Source: Achromobacter xylosoxidans (GTDB lineage Bacteria; Pseudomonadota; Gammaproteobacteria; Burkholderiales; Burkholderiaceae_B). From it: a stretch of DNA of 64,000 nucleotides. The stretch spans positions 289,808-353,807 of the forward strand of contig NZ_MTLG01000110.1 in NCBI RefSeq assembly GCF_002192695.1, written 5' to 3'. Each line of letters begins with the position of its first letter. Within the stretch, counting starts at the first letter, position 1. A model generated the notes under the pieces. That model saw only the letters and a list, made by a program, of their open reading frames with translations, made no database searches and was not told the origin of the DNA. This document shows, in pieces, positions 52,081 to 60,476 of the stretch. The translations under genes were made by a program, and so were the position numbers.

Positions 52081-52959
52081 TCAGCCGGCGTCCGCGCTGG
52101 CCAGCAGCCAGTCGCGCAAGCGCTCGTGCGCGGCGTCGGGCCGGGCCGCATCCTTGCGCAGGCACAGGCTGAAGGCCGCGCCGCTTTCCACGAAGTCCAG
52201 CGGGGCGGCCAGCCTGCCCCGGTGCAGCTCGGACTCCACCAGCACCGCGGGCGCGATGGCCACGCCCAGGCCAGCGGCGGCAGCTTCCAGCATGTGGCCC
52301 AGATGGTCGAACTCGCGCCCCGGCTGCCGCGGGGCCAGCGCGACGTCCTGGAGCGCCGCCCAATCCTTCCAGGCGTCGGGCCGTGAACTGGTGTGCAGCA
52401 GCGGCATATCCAGCACGTCGGCCGCATTGCGGATACGCGTGGCCAGGGCCGGGGTGCAGACCGGGCCGATGGTTTCGGCGAACAGCGGCGTGACATCCCA
52501 ATCCTGCGGCCAGGCGCGTCCGGCCAGGATCAGCGCGTCCACGCGCTGCGTGTTCAGCAAGGCGGCGTCGGCGGCGGTCTGCAGCCGGACGCGGATGTCC
52601 GGATGCAGCGCTTCGAAACGTTCGAGCCGCGGGATCAGCCAGTTGGAAAGAAAGCTGGCCGGCGCGCCCACCGCCAGTTCCGCCGGTTGCGTGCTGCGCT
52701 TGAGCGCATCGCAGCGGCGTTCCAGCAGGTCGAAGGCGTCATGGGCTGCGCGTTGCAGGTCGAGGCCCGCCACGGTCAGGTGGACGCGCCCGGCGCGGCG
52801 CTCGAACAAGGCGCAGCCCAGCCATTCTTCCAGCTGCCGGATCTGCTGGCTGACCGCGCTGTGGGTCACGCAGAGTTCCTTGGCCGCCAGCGTGAAACTG
52901 GCCTGGCGAGCCGCGCTGTCGAAGAAGCGCAGGGCATTGAGGGAGGGTAGTCGTCTCAT
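52081..52959 (-). CDS. trpI: LysR-family regulator of trpBA (TrpI-like)
   Basis: LysR-type transcriptional regulator, 292 residues. The helix-turn-helix is in LPSLNALRFFDSAARQASFTLAAKELCVTHSAVSQQIRQLEE. Further segments, PLLHTSSRPDAWKDW and EFDHLGHMLEAAAAGLGVAIAP, resemble Pseudomonas TrpI, which activates trpBA in response to indoleglycerol phosphate. It is divergent from trpBA with a 110-base gap that contains a suitable inverted repeat. The assignment rests on this arrangement and motif likeness; a GcvA-like regulator is the alternative. Confidence 0.8.
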   Translation of the reverse strand: MRRLPSLNALRFFDSAARQASFTLAAKELCVTHSAVSQQIRQLEEWLGCALFERRAGRVHLTVAGLDLQRAAHDAFDLLERRCDALKRSTQPAELAVGAPASFLSNWLIPRLERFEALHPDIRVRLQTAADAALLNTQRVDALILAGRAWPQDWDVTPLFAETIGPVCTPALATRIRNAADVLDMPLLHTSSRPDAWKDWAALQDVALAPRQPGREFDHLGHMLEAAAAGLGVAIAPAVLVESELHRGRLAAPLDFVESGAAFSLCLRKDAARPDAAHERLRDWLLASADAG

Positions 52960-52981
52960 TGCTGTTAGCTGTTCTTACATG

Positions 52982-52999
52982 AATGATAAACAAATCATT
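52982..52999. promoter_or_regulatory. Inverted repeat AATGAT-N6-ATCATT, candidate TrpI site
   Basis: A perfect 6-base inverted repeat in the A+T-rich gap between trpI and trpB. It is 23 bases from the trpI start and 71 from the trpB start, a position typical for LysR-regulator binding. Confidence 0.45.
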
Positions 53000-53069
53000 G
53001 ATTCAAATAAGTATTTTGTGAAGATAGCATAAGGAAAATTCTTTCTATCCCGTCACGGAAAACTTGCCC

Positions 53070-54278
53070 ATGCCATCCGCCATCCATCCGGCCGCACCCG
53101 ACAGCCGGGGCCAGTTCGGCCCTTACGGCGGGCGCTACATGCCCGAAACGCTGGTCCCCGCCCTGGACGAACTCGAACGCCAGTTCAAGGCGGCGCTGTC
53201 GGACGAGCACTTCTGGCAGACCTATCGCGGCATGCTGGCCGACTATGTGGGGCGGCCCAGCCCGCTGTTCCTGGCCCAGGGTGTTACGGAAGAGCTTGGG
53301 GGCGCGCAGGTCTATCTCAAACGCGAAGACCTCAACCACACCGGCGCGCACAAGATCAACAACTGCCTGGGCCAGATCCTGCTGGCCCGCCGCATGGGCA
53401 AGCGCCGCATCATCGCCGAGACCGGCGCGGGACAGCATGGCGTGGCCACCGCCACGGTCTGCGCCCTGTTCGGCCTGCAATGCGTGGTCTACATGGGCGC
53501 CGAAGATATGCAGCGGCAGTCCGTCAACCTGCGCCGCATGCGCATGCTGGGCGCCGAGGTGCGCGCGGTGCATGCCGGCACCGCCACGCTGAAGGACGCG
53601 ATGAACGAAGCCTTGCGCGACTGGATCGCCCATCCCGCCGACACCTACTACCTGCTGGGCACGGGCGCCGGCCCGCATCCCTATCCCTGGCTGGTGCGCG
53701 AGTTCCAGAAGGTGATCGGCGAGGAGACGCGCCAGCAGATCGCAGCCAAGACCGGCCGCATGCCTGACGCGATGGTGGCCTGCGTAGGCGGAGGCTCCAA
53801 CGCGATGGGCTTCTTCTATCCCTTCCTGGAACTCGCGGACGTGCGCCTGTACGGCGTCGAAGCGGGCGGGCTGGGCCTGGCTAGCGGCGCGCACGCGGCC
53901 AGCATCAGCGCGGGCCATGAAGGGGTGCTGCACGGTTGCCGCAGCTACTACCTGCAGGACGACGACGGCCAGATCGTCAATGCGCATTCGATATCGGCCG
54001 GCCTCGACTATCCGGGCGTAGGCCCCGAACACGCCTTGCTGCATGACCGCAAGCGCGTGGAGTATGTATCCGTCACGGATGCCGAGGCGGTGTCGGCCTT
54101 TCATTGGCTGACGCGCAAGGAAGGCATCCTGCCCGCCCTGGAAAGCGCGCATGCGCTGGCCTACGTGCGCAAGCTGGCGCCGCGGATGGCGCGCAACGAG
54201 ATCCTGGTCGTGTGCCTGAGCGGGCGCGGCGACAAGGACATGGACACGGTGACTCAATTTGGCGAGGTGGCGGCATGA
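53070..54278 (+). CDS. trpB: Tryptophan synthase beta chain
   Basis: Pyridoxal-phosphate enzyme that joins indole and L-serine to L-tryptophan, 402 residues. Early FGPYGGRYMPETL, then KREDLNHTGAHKINN with the PLP-binding Lys, ETGAGQHGVATA, VACVGGGSNAMG for the phosphate-binding loop and the late CLSGRGDKD are all present. The ATG at 53070 is preferred over a TTG two codons earlier because GGAA sits about 9 bases before it. It overlaps trpA by 4 bases. It is probably activated by the divergent TrpI-like regulator. Confidence 0.97.
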   Translation: MPSAIHPAAPDSRGQFGPYGGRYMPETLVPALDELERQFKAALSDEHFWQTYRGMLADYVGRPSPLFLAQGVTEELGGAQVYLKREDLNHTGAHKINNCLGQILLARRMGKRRIIAETGAGQHGVATATVCALFGLQCVVYMGAEDMQRQSVNLRRMRMLGAEVRAVHAGTATLKDAMNEALRDWIAHPADTYYLLGTGAGPHPYPWLVREFQKVIGEETRQQIAAKTGRMPDAMVACVGGGSNAMGFFYPFLELADVRLYGVEAGGLGLASGAHAASISAGHEGVLHGCRSYYLQDDDGQIVNAHSISAGLDYPGVGPEHALLHDRKRVEYVSVTDAEAVSAFHWLTRKEGILPALESAHALAYVRKLAPRMARNEILVVCLSGRGDKDMDTVTQFGEVAA

Positions 54279-55060
54279 CCCGGCTTGATCACACCCTTGC
54301 TGCGCTGCGCCAGGCTGGACGCAGCGGCCTGGTGACCTATTTCGCGGCGGGCGATCCCGATCCCGCCGCATGCCTGGACCTGTTGCGCGGCTTGCGCGCG
54401 GCGGGCGCCGACGTGATCGAACTCGGCATGCCGTTCAGCGATCCGGTCGCGGACGGTCCCGTGCTGCAGCAGGCCAATGTCCGCGCGCTGGCCGGCGGCC
54501 AGACCTTGAAGCGCACGCTGGCCCTGGTGCGCGAGTTCCGCGAGACGGACGCGCACACGCCCGTGGTGCTGATGGGCTATCTGAATCCCATCCTGCGGCA
54601 CGGCGTTGAACGCTTCATCGAGGACGCGGCCGCGGCGGGCGTGGACGGCCTGATCATCATCGACCTGCCGCTCGAGCATGCCGACGATATCGGCCGCGCG
54701 GCGCGCGCGCATGGCCTGCATCTGATCCGCATGTCGGCGCCGACTTCCGAGGACGCGCGGCTGGCGGGCTTGCTGCGCGACGCCAGCGGCTTCGTCTATC
54801 ACATCATGCTGGCGGGCACGACGGGCGCGGACCTGCCCGATGAGCGCCGCATCGCGCAGGACCTGGACCGGCTGCGCTCGCATACCCGGCTGCCGGTGGC
54901 CGCGGGCTTCGGCGTGCGCTCGCCGGATGAAGCCCGGCTCGTCGCGCGGCATGCCGACCTGGTGGTGGTCGGTTCGCGGCTTGCGCAAGTGCTGGCGGAG
55001 CAGGGCGTGGCCGGCGCGCTGGACGAGGTGCGGGGGCTGGCGGCGGCGCTGCGGCAGTGA
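54275..55060 (+). CDS. trpA: Tryptophan synthase alpha chain
   Basis: Converts indoleglycerol phosphate to indole and glyceraldehyde 3-phosphate within the alpha2beta2 tryptophan synthase, 261 residues. The catalytic Glu lies in DVIELGMPFSDPVADGP (about 45-61) and the catalytic Asp in VDGLIIIDLPLEH. GFVYHIMLAGTTG and AAGFGVRSPDEAR are the later conserved segments. The ATG at 54275 overlaps the trpB stop (ATGA). A strong hairpin follows the stop codon. Confidence 0.97.
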   Translation: MTRLDHTLAALRQAGRSGLVTYFAAGDPDPAACLDLLRGLRAAGADVIELGMPFSDPVADGPVLQQANVRALAGGQTLKRTLALVREFRETDAHTPVVLMGYLNPILRHGVERFIEDAAAAGVDGLIIIDLPLEHADDIGRAARAHGLHLIRMSAPTSEDARLAGLLRDASGFVYHIMLAGTTGADLPDERRIAQDLDRLRSHTRLPVAAGFGVRSPDEARLVARHADLVVVGSRLAQVLAEQGVAGALDEVRGLAAALRQ

Positions 55061-55072
55061 CGGGAGGGCAGC

Positions 55073-55109
55073 GACAGGACCATGCCGGCTGCGACGGCCT
55101 GGTCTTGTC
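55073..55109. terminator. Hairpin between the convergent trpA and Bug genes
   Basis: Outer arms of 10 bases (9 Watson-Crick pairs plus a G-U) and inner GCCG/CGGC arms form a stem-loop 12 bases after the trpA stop and 11 bases after the convergent Bug stop. It could serve as a two-way terminator; the T-run is weak. Confidence 0.5.
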
Positions 55110-55120
55110 ACGAAGACACT

Positions 55121-56089
55121 TCACTGGGCCTTCAGGTCGATCTCCTTGGCCACTTCGCCCAGGCGGGCAAAGTCCGCCTGCGCGCGTTCCCGGGCCTGTT
55201 GCGGCGTGTTGGCGACGATTACCCAGCCCAGCTCCTTGAGCTTGCGCTCGGTGTCCGCGGTCCTCAGGCCCTGCACCAGCGCGCCGTGGAGCTTGTCTAT
55301 CACCGCATCGGGCGTGCCCTTGGGCGCGGCCAATCCGAACCAGCCTGCAGGCACCAGGCCCGTGATGCCCAGCTCCTTGGCGGTGGGAACTTTCGGATAG
55401 GCGTCGAAGCGGTAATCGCTGGTGACGAAGAGCGCCGTGGTCTTGCCTGAGCTGACATACGGGATCTGCGAGGCGGCGTTGTCCATCATCGAATCGATGT
55501 GGCCGCCCATCAGGTCGTTGACGGCGGGCGCGGCGCCTTTGTAGGCCACGATGTTCAGGTTCAGCCCGGCCTGCCTGGCGAAGGCGGCCTGCGTCAGATG
55601 AGCCTGCGTGCCCAGGCCGGCGTTGGCGGAAGTCAGGCCGGCCGGCTTTTGCCGCGATAGCGCCTGGAATGCGGCATAGTCCTGCGCCGGGAAGTCCTTG
55701 TTGACCACGAACACGAAGGGCACTTCCACCGCGACGGAGATGTGGGCCAGGTCGTTCACGGGCTGGTAGCGCAGCTTGTAGATGTGCGGATTGACCGCAA
55801 CCGTGCCACTGGCTGACAGCAGCAGCGTATAGCCGTCGGGGGCCGCGCGCACCACGTGTTCGGTGGCGATGGAGCCGCCCGCGCCGGGACGGCTTTCCAC
55901 GATGACGGGCTGGCCCAGTTGCTTCTGCAGCGATTCAGCGATCAGGCGAGTCAGGGTATCGGAGGCGGACCCGGGCGCATACGGATAGACAATGGTGATG
56001 GGCTTGGCCGGATAGGCGTCCGCCGCATGCACGGCGGCGGGGCCGATGCACAACAGCAAGGCGGCGAAGTGGCTGCGTAGGCGCTTCAT
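55121..56089 (-). CDS. Bug/TctC-family solute-binding protein, 3
   Basis: Periplasmic binding protein, 322 residues. The signal peptide ends near AAVHAAD, followed by YPAKPITIVYPYAPGSASDTLTRL and ESRPGAGGSIATEHVVRAAPDGYT. The gene overlaps the upstream GAF-protein gene by 4 bases, so the two are probably made together. No membrane components are nearby. Control by the divergent LysR regulator is likely from the arrangement. Confidence 0.92.
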   Translation of the reverse strand: MKRLRSHFAALLLCIGPAAVHAADAYPAKPITIVYPYAPGSASDTLTRLIAESLQKQLGQPVIVESRPGAGGSIATEHVVRAAPDGYTLLLSASGTVAVNPHIYKLRYQPVNDLAHISVAVEVPFVFVVNKDFPAQDYAAFQALSRQKPAGLTSANAGLGTQAHLTQAAFARQAGLNLNIVAYKGAAPAVNDLMGGHIDSMMDNAASQIPYVSSGKTTALFVTSDYRFDAYPKVPTAKELGITGLVPAGWFGLAAPKGTPDAVIDKLHGALVQGLRTADTERKLKELGWVIVANTPQQARERAQADFARLGEVAKEIDLKAQ

Positions 56090-56613
56090 GATTTCCCCTC
56101 ATGGTTTTGGGTGGTTCGAATAATGTCCTGCACGACGGGTATGGCCAGCGCCGAATACCAGGCCAGCTCCGCGTACATGTCGCGCCGGTACCAGCCCGCC
56201 TGGTGCAGCAGGTTCAATGAACCCAGCGTCCGTCCGTTCCAGCGCACCGGCACGTTGACCGCGCTTGCGCAGCCCAGCGATGCGATGAGTTCGTGATCGG
56301 GAAAGGCCCGCACGCAGTCCTCGCGGGTCAGGCAAAGGCGGGGTTCTCCTTGCTGCACCACCGCGGCGTAGAACTCGCTGTCCTCGCGTATCGGCTTGCT
56401 GCCGCCGGCGGGGTAGGCCGCCGGCTGGGTCGAGAAACAGCGCCGGCTCAGGCCGGCGTCCCAGTCCAGCACCAGCACGGTGAACAGGCGGTAGCCGATG
56501 CGTTCCTGTAGCGCCGCGCCCAGCGCGTTCAGGCCGCTCTCGGGCTGGCCGCCTTGCGCCAGGCCGCAAGCCACGGTGTTCAAGGACGAAGGGGAAGAGA
56601 GGCTTGCTGGCAT
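56086..56613 (-). CDS. GAF-domain protein
   Basis: A small cytoplasmic GAF-like protein, 175 residues, with no output domain. GLNALGAALQERIGYRLFTVLVLD opens the domain, and the late SAVNVPVRWNGRTLGSLNLLHQAGWYRRDM is typical of its end. It probably binds a small ligand, perhaps the compound captured by the co-encoded Bug protein. The ATG at 56613 lacks a strong ribosome binding site; an earlier in-frame start at 56673 falls within the regulatory gap and is less likely. Confidence 0.8.
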   Translation of the reverse strand: MPASLSSPSSLNTVACGLAQGGQPESGLNALGAALQERIGYRLFTVLVLDWDAGLSRRCFSTQPAAYPAGGSKPIREDSEFYAAVVQQGEPRLCLTREDCVRAFPDHELIASLGCASAVNVPVRWNGRTLGSLNLLHQAGWYRRDMYAELAWYSALAIPVVQDIIRTTQNHEGKS

Positions 56614-56670
56614 GGGGGCATGAGGTCGATTCGAGAGGTGCCCATTTTGTGCGCGAACCCCATAGACAGC

Positions 56671-56710
56671 CAATGAATAAACCTGAGATATCCATTACCA
56701 TTTCCGCATG
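56671..56710. promoter_or_regulatory. Conserved 40-bp element, copy 1 (LysR/GAF-Bug divergent region)
   Basis: Forty bases that match the element at 59951-59990 at 32 positions, including CAATGAA, CTGAG, ATCCAT and CCGCATG. It lies between the divergent LysR and GAF genes and includes the LysR start codon. It is probably the LysR binding site. Confidence 0.6.
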
Positions 56711-57667
56711 ATTGCGCCCCTTACCGAATTGCTCTGGACGCGGCGCTTGAAGCTGCGCCATCTGGAAGTGCTGATCGCCCTGGAAAAGGCCGGCACCGTC
56801 ACGGCCGCGGCCAAGGCCATGCACATGACGCAGCCCGCGCTGTCGCATTGGCTGAGCGATATGGAAGACATGGTCGGCACGCCCTTGTTTGCGCGCGGCA
56901 GGACGCTGGCCCTGACCGAGGCGGGACGCGCGCTGTGGCGTTACGCGACCCGTGTCCTGGGCGACACCGCGCGCACCGGCGAGGAGATCGAAGCGGTCAA
57001 GGCGGGCGTGGCCGGACGGCTGCATATCGGCACCATTCTGTCGGCCGCGCCGGTGCTGCTGCCGCGCGCGATCGCCACGCTGCACCAGCGCGCGCCCGAC
57101 GTGCAGATCGAACTGGTCGAAGGATTGTTGGATCCGCTGATCGAGCGCGTGGCGCGCCACGAGATCGATCTCATCATCGGGCCGCTGGATCTGCGTGCAA
57201 GTCGTTCCGGCTTGTGCGCGCAATGGCTGATGACGGACAGCTTCAGCCTGGTGACCCGGCGCGGCCATCCGCTGGCCGGGCTGGCTGCGCCTACATGGGC
57301 GGACACGCAGGGCTATCCCTGGATCCTGCCGCCGCCCGGCGTGATGTCGCGGGTCAGGCTGGACCAGGCCCTGGTGGATGCCGGCCTGGCGCCGCCCAAG
57401 CCCGCGGTGGAAACCAGTTCGCTGGTGGCCCTGCTGTCCTTGCTGCAGGACAGGGAATATGTCGCGACGCTGGCCAGCTCCGTGGCCCACATGTACGAGC
57501 GGCTCAATCTGATCAGCATCGCGCAGGCGCCCACGCGGCTGGAGTTCGGTCCCATCGGCATGCTGTGGGCCGCGGATTCGCCCAGCATCGTGCTGCCCTG
57601 GCTGCGCGAGATCCTGCGCGAGGAAGCGCAGAGCCTGGCGCAGGATGGGGCCGGCCAGCCTACCTGA
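56708..57667 (+). CDS. LysR family transcriptional regulator
   Basis: LysR-type regulator, 319 residues. The helix-turn-helix lies in LKLRHLEVLIALEKAGTVTAAAKAMHMTQPALSHWLSDMEDMVG (about 12-55). The effector domain includes GRLHIGTILSAAPVLLPRAIATL and ARHEIDLIIGPLD. It is divergent from the GAF-Bug pair, and its last 8 bases overlap the convergent M24 gene. The repeated 40-bp element suggests that it controls both flanking Bug operons. Confidence 0.9.
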   Translation: MIAPLTELLWTRRLKLRHLEVLIALEKAGTVTAAAKAMHMTQPALSHWLSDMEDMVGTPLFARGRTLALTEAGRALWRYATRVLGDTARTGEEIEAVKAGVAGRLHIGTILSAAPVLLPRAIATLHQRAPDVQIELVEGLLDPLIERVARHEIDLIIGPLDLRASRSGLCAQWLMTDSFSLVTRRGHPLAGLAAPTWADTQGYPWILPPPGVMSRVRLDQALVDAGLAPPKPAVETSSLVALLSLLQDREYVATLASSVAHMYERLNLISIAQAPTRLEFGPIGMLWAADSPSIVLPWLREILREEAQSLAQDGAGQPT

Positions 57668-58850
57668 CGGTGGCGTACTCCAGCGTCTTGGGCGTGCCGG
57701 TCAGCACGCGGGGCGTATCGCCCACCACCACCGTATCGTCCAGGCGGAAGCCGCCGATGCCGTAGGCATAGATGCCGGGCTCGGCGGAGTACACCTCGTT
57801 GGCCAGCAGCGGCCGCTGGCAGAACGCCATGTCTTCCGGGTACTCGTGGTGGATGATGCCGACGGCATGCCCGGTGCGATGGCGGATGAAGCCGCCGTAG
57901 CCGGCCTTTTCGATCTCGGCCTGCGCGGCGGCGTCCATCATGCAGACGGGGTTGCCGGTGCGGGCGGCGGCGATGGCCGCTTCGTTGGCGGCCTTGGCCG
58001 CGGACCAGAGCCTGGCTTGTTCCGCCGAAGGCGTGCCGCAGAACCAGGTGCGTTCGTTCTCGATGGTGAGGCCGTTCAAACGCGGGATGACGATGTTGAC
58101 CAGCACGTCGCCCTCCTTGATCCGCGCGCCGCAAGAGGCGCCATCGCCATGCGGGGACGCTGAAGCCGGGCCGCTCAGCGTCCAACAGCGGATGACCTCG
58201 AATTGTTCGCCGGGGAAGCGTTCGGCGGCTTCTTGCACGAAGAGCGCGGCCATGGCGCAATCCAGTTCCTGCACCAGCCTGCCGGGCCGGATGTTCTCGC
58301 GGTACCTGTCCTGTATCCAGTCGGAAATCGACGCGGCGGCCGCCATCACGGCGATTTCCTCGTCGTGCTTCTGCCAGCGCAGCGAGCGGCATTCCGCGGT
58401 GGCGCCGCGCAGCGTCAGCTCGGGCAGCAGGCGGCCCAACTGCGCCAGCACCGGGCTGCCGCCTTCGACCGCGATGCGCGAGCGCGCCAGCCCGGCCTGC
58501 CGCAGCCGTTCGGCCAGGACTTCCGGAAGCTGCGTGATCAGCGGCAGGCGGTCCGTGACGCGGGGGTGTTCGGCGTAGTAGGTGATGTCGGTGATCCAGA
58601 CCTTGCCTTGCTCCTGCGAGAAGCGCATGTGATGCGTCGACAGCTCGTTCATCACGAGGAACGGCGTGCCGTTGCGCGGCACCACCGCGAAGATGGGACG
58701 CTCCCAGGGCAGGACGTCGGTGTGGAAGTTGGTGGCGAACTGGAAGAAATCCGCCGACGTGAACACGATGGCGTCGACGGCAAGGTCGTCCATCAAGGCA
58801 GTCATTTTTTCGTGGCGATAGCGCCAGACGGCGTTGCTGAGCTTGGGCAT
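57660..58850 (-). CDS. M24 family protein (creatinase/Xaa-Pro peptidase fold) with altered metal ligands
   Basis: Pita-bread-fold hydrolase, 396 residues, with an N-terminal creatinase-type domain (about 5-150) and a C-terminal M24 domain. The usual metal-binding pattern Asp, Asp, His, Glu, Glu is changed: VLVNIVIP has Asn for the first Asp, TIENERTWF has Glu for the second, HRTGHAVG keeps the His, AEPGIY keeps the Glu and GFRLDDTV has Asp for the last. Creatinase, which needs no metal, shows similar changes. A metal-free C-N hydrolase is therefore possible. It is 22 bases after the Bug gene; AAAGGA precedes the ATG. Confidence 0.85.
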   Translation of the reverse strand: MPKLSNAVWRYRHEKMTALMDDLAVDAIVFTSADFFQFATNFHTDVLPWERPIFAVVPRNGTPFLVMNELSTHHMRFSQEQGKVWITDITYYAEHPRVTDRLPLITQLPEVLAERLRQAGLARSRIAVEGGSPVLAQLGRLLPELTLRGATAECRSLRWQKHDEEIAVMAAAASISDWIQDRYRENIRPGRLVQELDCAMAALFVQEAAERFPGEQFEVIRCWTLSGPASASPHGDGASCGARIKEGDVLVNIVIPRLNGLTIENERTWFCGTPSAEQARLWSAAKAANEAAIAAARTGNPVCMMDAAAQAEIEKAGYGGFIRHRTGHAVGIIHHEYPEDMAFCQRPLLANEVYSAEPGIYAYGIGGFRLDDTVVVGDTPRVLTGTPKTLEYATVR

Positions 58851-58872
58851 GTCTTTCCTTTGAGGGTGGCGG

Positions 58873-59856
58873 TCAGTCGTTGTTCAGGCCGAGTTGGCGT
58901 ATCAGCGGCCCCCAGGCGGCGCTGTCGCGCGCCACGGCTTGGGCGACCGCCTGCGGCGCGGACGGCAGCGGTTCCAGCTGCAATTCCTGCAGGCGCGCCT
59001 TGACTGCGGGATCTTCGAAGAAGCGCCTGGTTTCGGCATTGAGCCGTTCGATGGCGGCCGGCGGCGTGCCCTTGGGCGCGACCAGCGCATACCAGCCCGG
59101 CAGCGGAAAATCGGCAATGCCCAGTTCGGCCAGCGTTGGCACGTCCGGCACGCTGGCCGCGCGGCTCGCGCCCACCACCGCCAGCGGAACGACCTTGCCG
59201 GCCTTGGCCTGCACGGCAGCGGTGTTCAGCACGTCCGCCATGAGCTGCGTCTGGTTCGCCATGACGCTGGTGAGTCCCGCGGCGGCGCCGTTGTAGGGCA
59301 CATGGGTCAGCCGGAATCCCTCACGCTGTTCGAGCATTTCCACCACCAGATGCGTGGAGTTGCCCTTGCCCGCGGAGGCGAAGTTCAGGCTCTCGGGATC
59401 GGCCTGGGCCTTTTCGACCAGGTCCTTGAACGAACGGATGCCAGCCTGCGGACTGGCGACGAGCAGGAAAGGCGTGTTGACCAGCAGGCTGATCCCGTCG
59501 AAATCTTTGGCCGGGTCGTAGGGCAGGTTCTTGTACATGTGCGGGTTGAACGCCAGGTACGAAATGCCGCTGATCAGGACGGTGTAGCCGTCGGCCGGTT
59601 GCTTGGCGACGTGGCTGGACGCCAGGATGCCGTTGGCGCCCGGACGGTTCTCGACCACCACGGCCACATTCAGGCGTCGCGACACGTAGTCGGCCCAGAG
59701 GCGGCCGATGACGTCGGTGCCGCCGCCGGCGGCCTGCGGCACGACCAGCTTCAGCGGCTTGTCCGGATAGCCGGCGGCCGTGGCGGCCACGGCCGCCAGC
59801 AGGCCGCAGGCAAGCCCGGCTGCGCGCAGGCAGCGGGCCAGCTTGGTTCGCAACAT
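58873..59856 (-). CDS. Bug/TctC-family solute-binding protein, 4
   Basis: Periplasmic binding protein, 327 residues. The signal peptide ends near AATAAG, followed by YPDKPLKLVVPQAAGGGTDVIGRLW and ENRPGANGILASSHVAKQPADGYT. The frame is open upstream to 60090, but the ATG at 59856 starts the signal peptide and has GGGGA before it. It is the first gene of a two-gene operon with the creatinase-like enzyme, suggesting that the bound ligand is that enzyme's substrate. Confidence 0.92.
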   Translation of the reverse strand: MLRTKLARCLRAAGLACGLLAAVAATAAGYPDKPLKLVVPQAAGGGTDVIGRLWADYVSRRLNVAVVVENRPGANGILASSHVAKQPADGYTVLISGISYLAFNPHMYKNLPYDPAKDFDGISLLVNTPFLLVASPQAGIRSFKDLVEKAQADPESLNFASAGKGNSTHLVVEMLEQREGFRLTHVPYNGAAAGLTSVMANQTQLMADVLNTAAVQAKAGKVVPLAVVGASRAASVPDVPTLAELGIADFPLPGWYALVAPKGTPPAAIERLNAETRRFFEDPAVKARLQELQLEPLPSAPQAVAQAVARDSAAWGPLIRQLGLNND

Positions 59857-59950
59857 GTGTATTTCCCCATGGAATCGTTGAGTGGAGCCGCTGCTAGCGG
59901 CGTGCCGCGATGGCATCCGGCGGATTATGGGGAAGGGACTTATTAGTGCC

Positions 59951-59990
59951 CAATGAAAAAAACTGAGGGATCCATAAGCGTTACCGCATG
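59951..59990. promoter_or_regulatory. Conserved 40-bp element, copy 2 (upstream of Bug 4)
   Basis: Second copy of the element at 56671-56710, 32 of 40 bases identical and in the same orientation relative to the leftward Bug operon. It lies about 95-134 bases before the Bug start and about 145-184 before the rightward cytochrome gene. Confidence 0.6.
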
Positions 59991-60134
59991 GGTATCGGCA
60001 GTCGGCGCTGGCTTGCACGCGCATCGCAGTCGAGGACATACTTGGCGTCCCCGGGGGACGGCAAGCCAGCCTTGCCGAGCCCGCCGACATTCAGATCCGC
60101 CGCATGCGGACATACACGGGAGGGGTCCCCCATC

Positions 60135-60476
60135 ATGCCTGGCCTGCCGTTTCGACCCTCAGCAAGCGCGGCGCTGGCTTGCGCGCTGTTGCCCGCGGCG
60201 TGGGGCAGTCCGTCCGTCGCGGCGGGAAGCGACCTGCAGGCGCAGGCCTGGGCGTTTGCCTGTGTCACCTGCCACGCACCCGCGCAGCGGCCGGCATCGG
60301 CCATGGTTCCGCTCGAGGGACGTCCCGCCGACTGGATCGCCGCTCGCATGCGCGCGCTCGCGGACACGGCGTCCGACGGCAGCGTCATGGGCCAGATCGC
60401 AAGGGGCTACAGCGACGCCGAGATCGTCCGCATTGCCGCCTGGTTTGCCGCGCAGCCCAAGGCGGTAGCCCCATGA
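60135..60476 (+). CDS. Cytochrome c subunit of flavocytochrome c sulfide dehydrogenase
   Basis: Small exported c-type cytochrome, 113 residues. The signal peptide ends near SPSVAAGS and the haem-binding motif CVTCHAP is at about residue 43. The distal part PLEGRPADWIAARMRAL and the late MGQIARGYSDAEIVRIAAWFA match the FccA/SoxE group, with Met as likely haem ligand. It accepts electrons from the flavoprotein encoded next, which overlaps by 4 bases. The ATG at 60135 is chosen for the signal peptide and the GGGAGGGG site; an ATG at 59988 is in frame but lacks these. Confidence 0.87.
   Translation: MPGLPFRPSASAALACALLPAAWGSPSVAAGSDLQAQAWAFACVTCHAPAQRPASAMVPLEGRPADWIAARMRALADTASDGSVMGQIARGYSDAEIVRIAAWFAAQPKAVAP

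Noticed and set aside
60046..60060. CGTCCCC-G-GGGGACG as an operator before the cytochrome gene
   Set aside because: It is a short G/C-only dyad of the kind common by chance at this base composition, and nothing else supports it.
59988..60134. An N-terminal extension of the cytochrome gene starting at 59988
   Set aside because: It would bury the signal peptide 49 residues in, and its start lies in the conserved 40-bp regulatory element; the ATG at 60135 has the good ribosome binding site.
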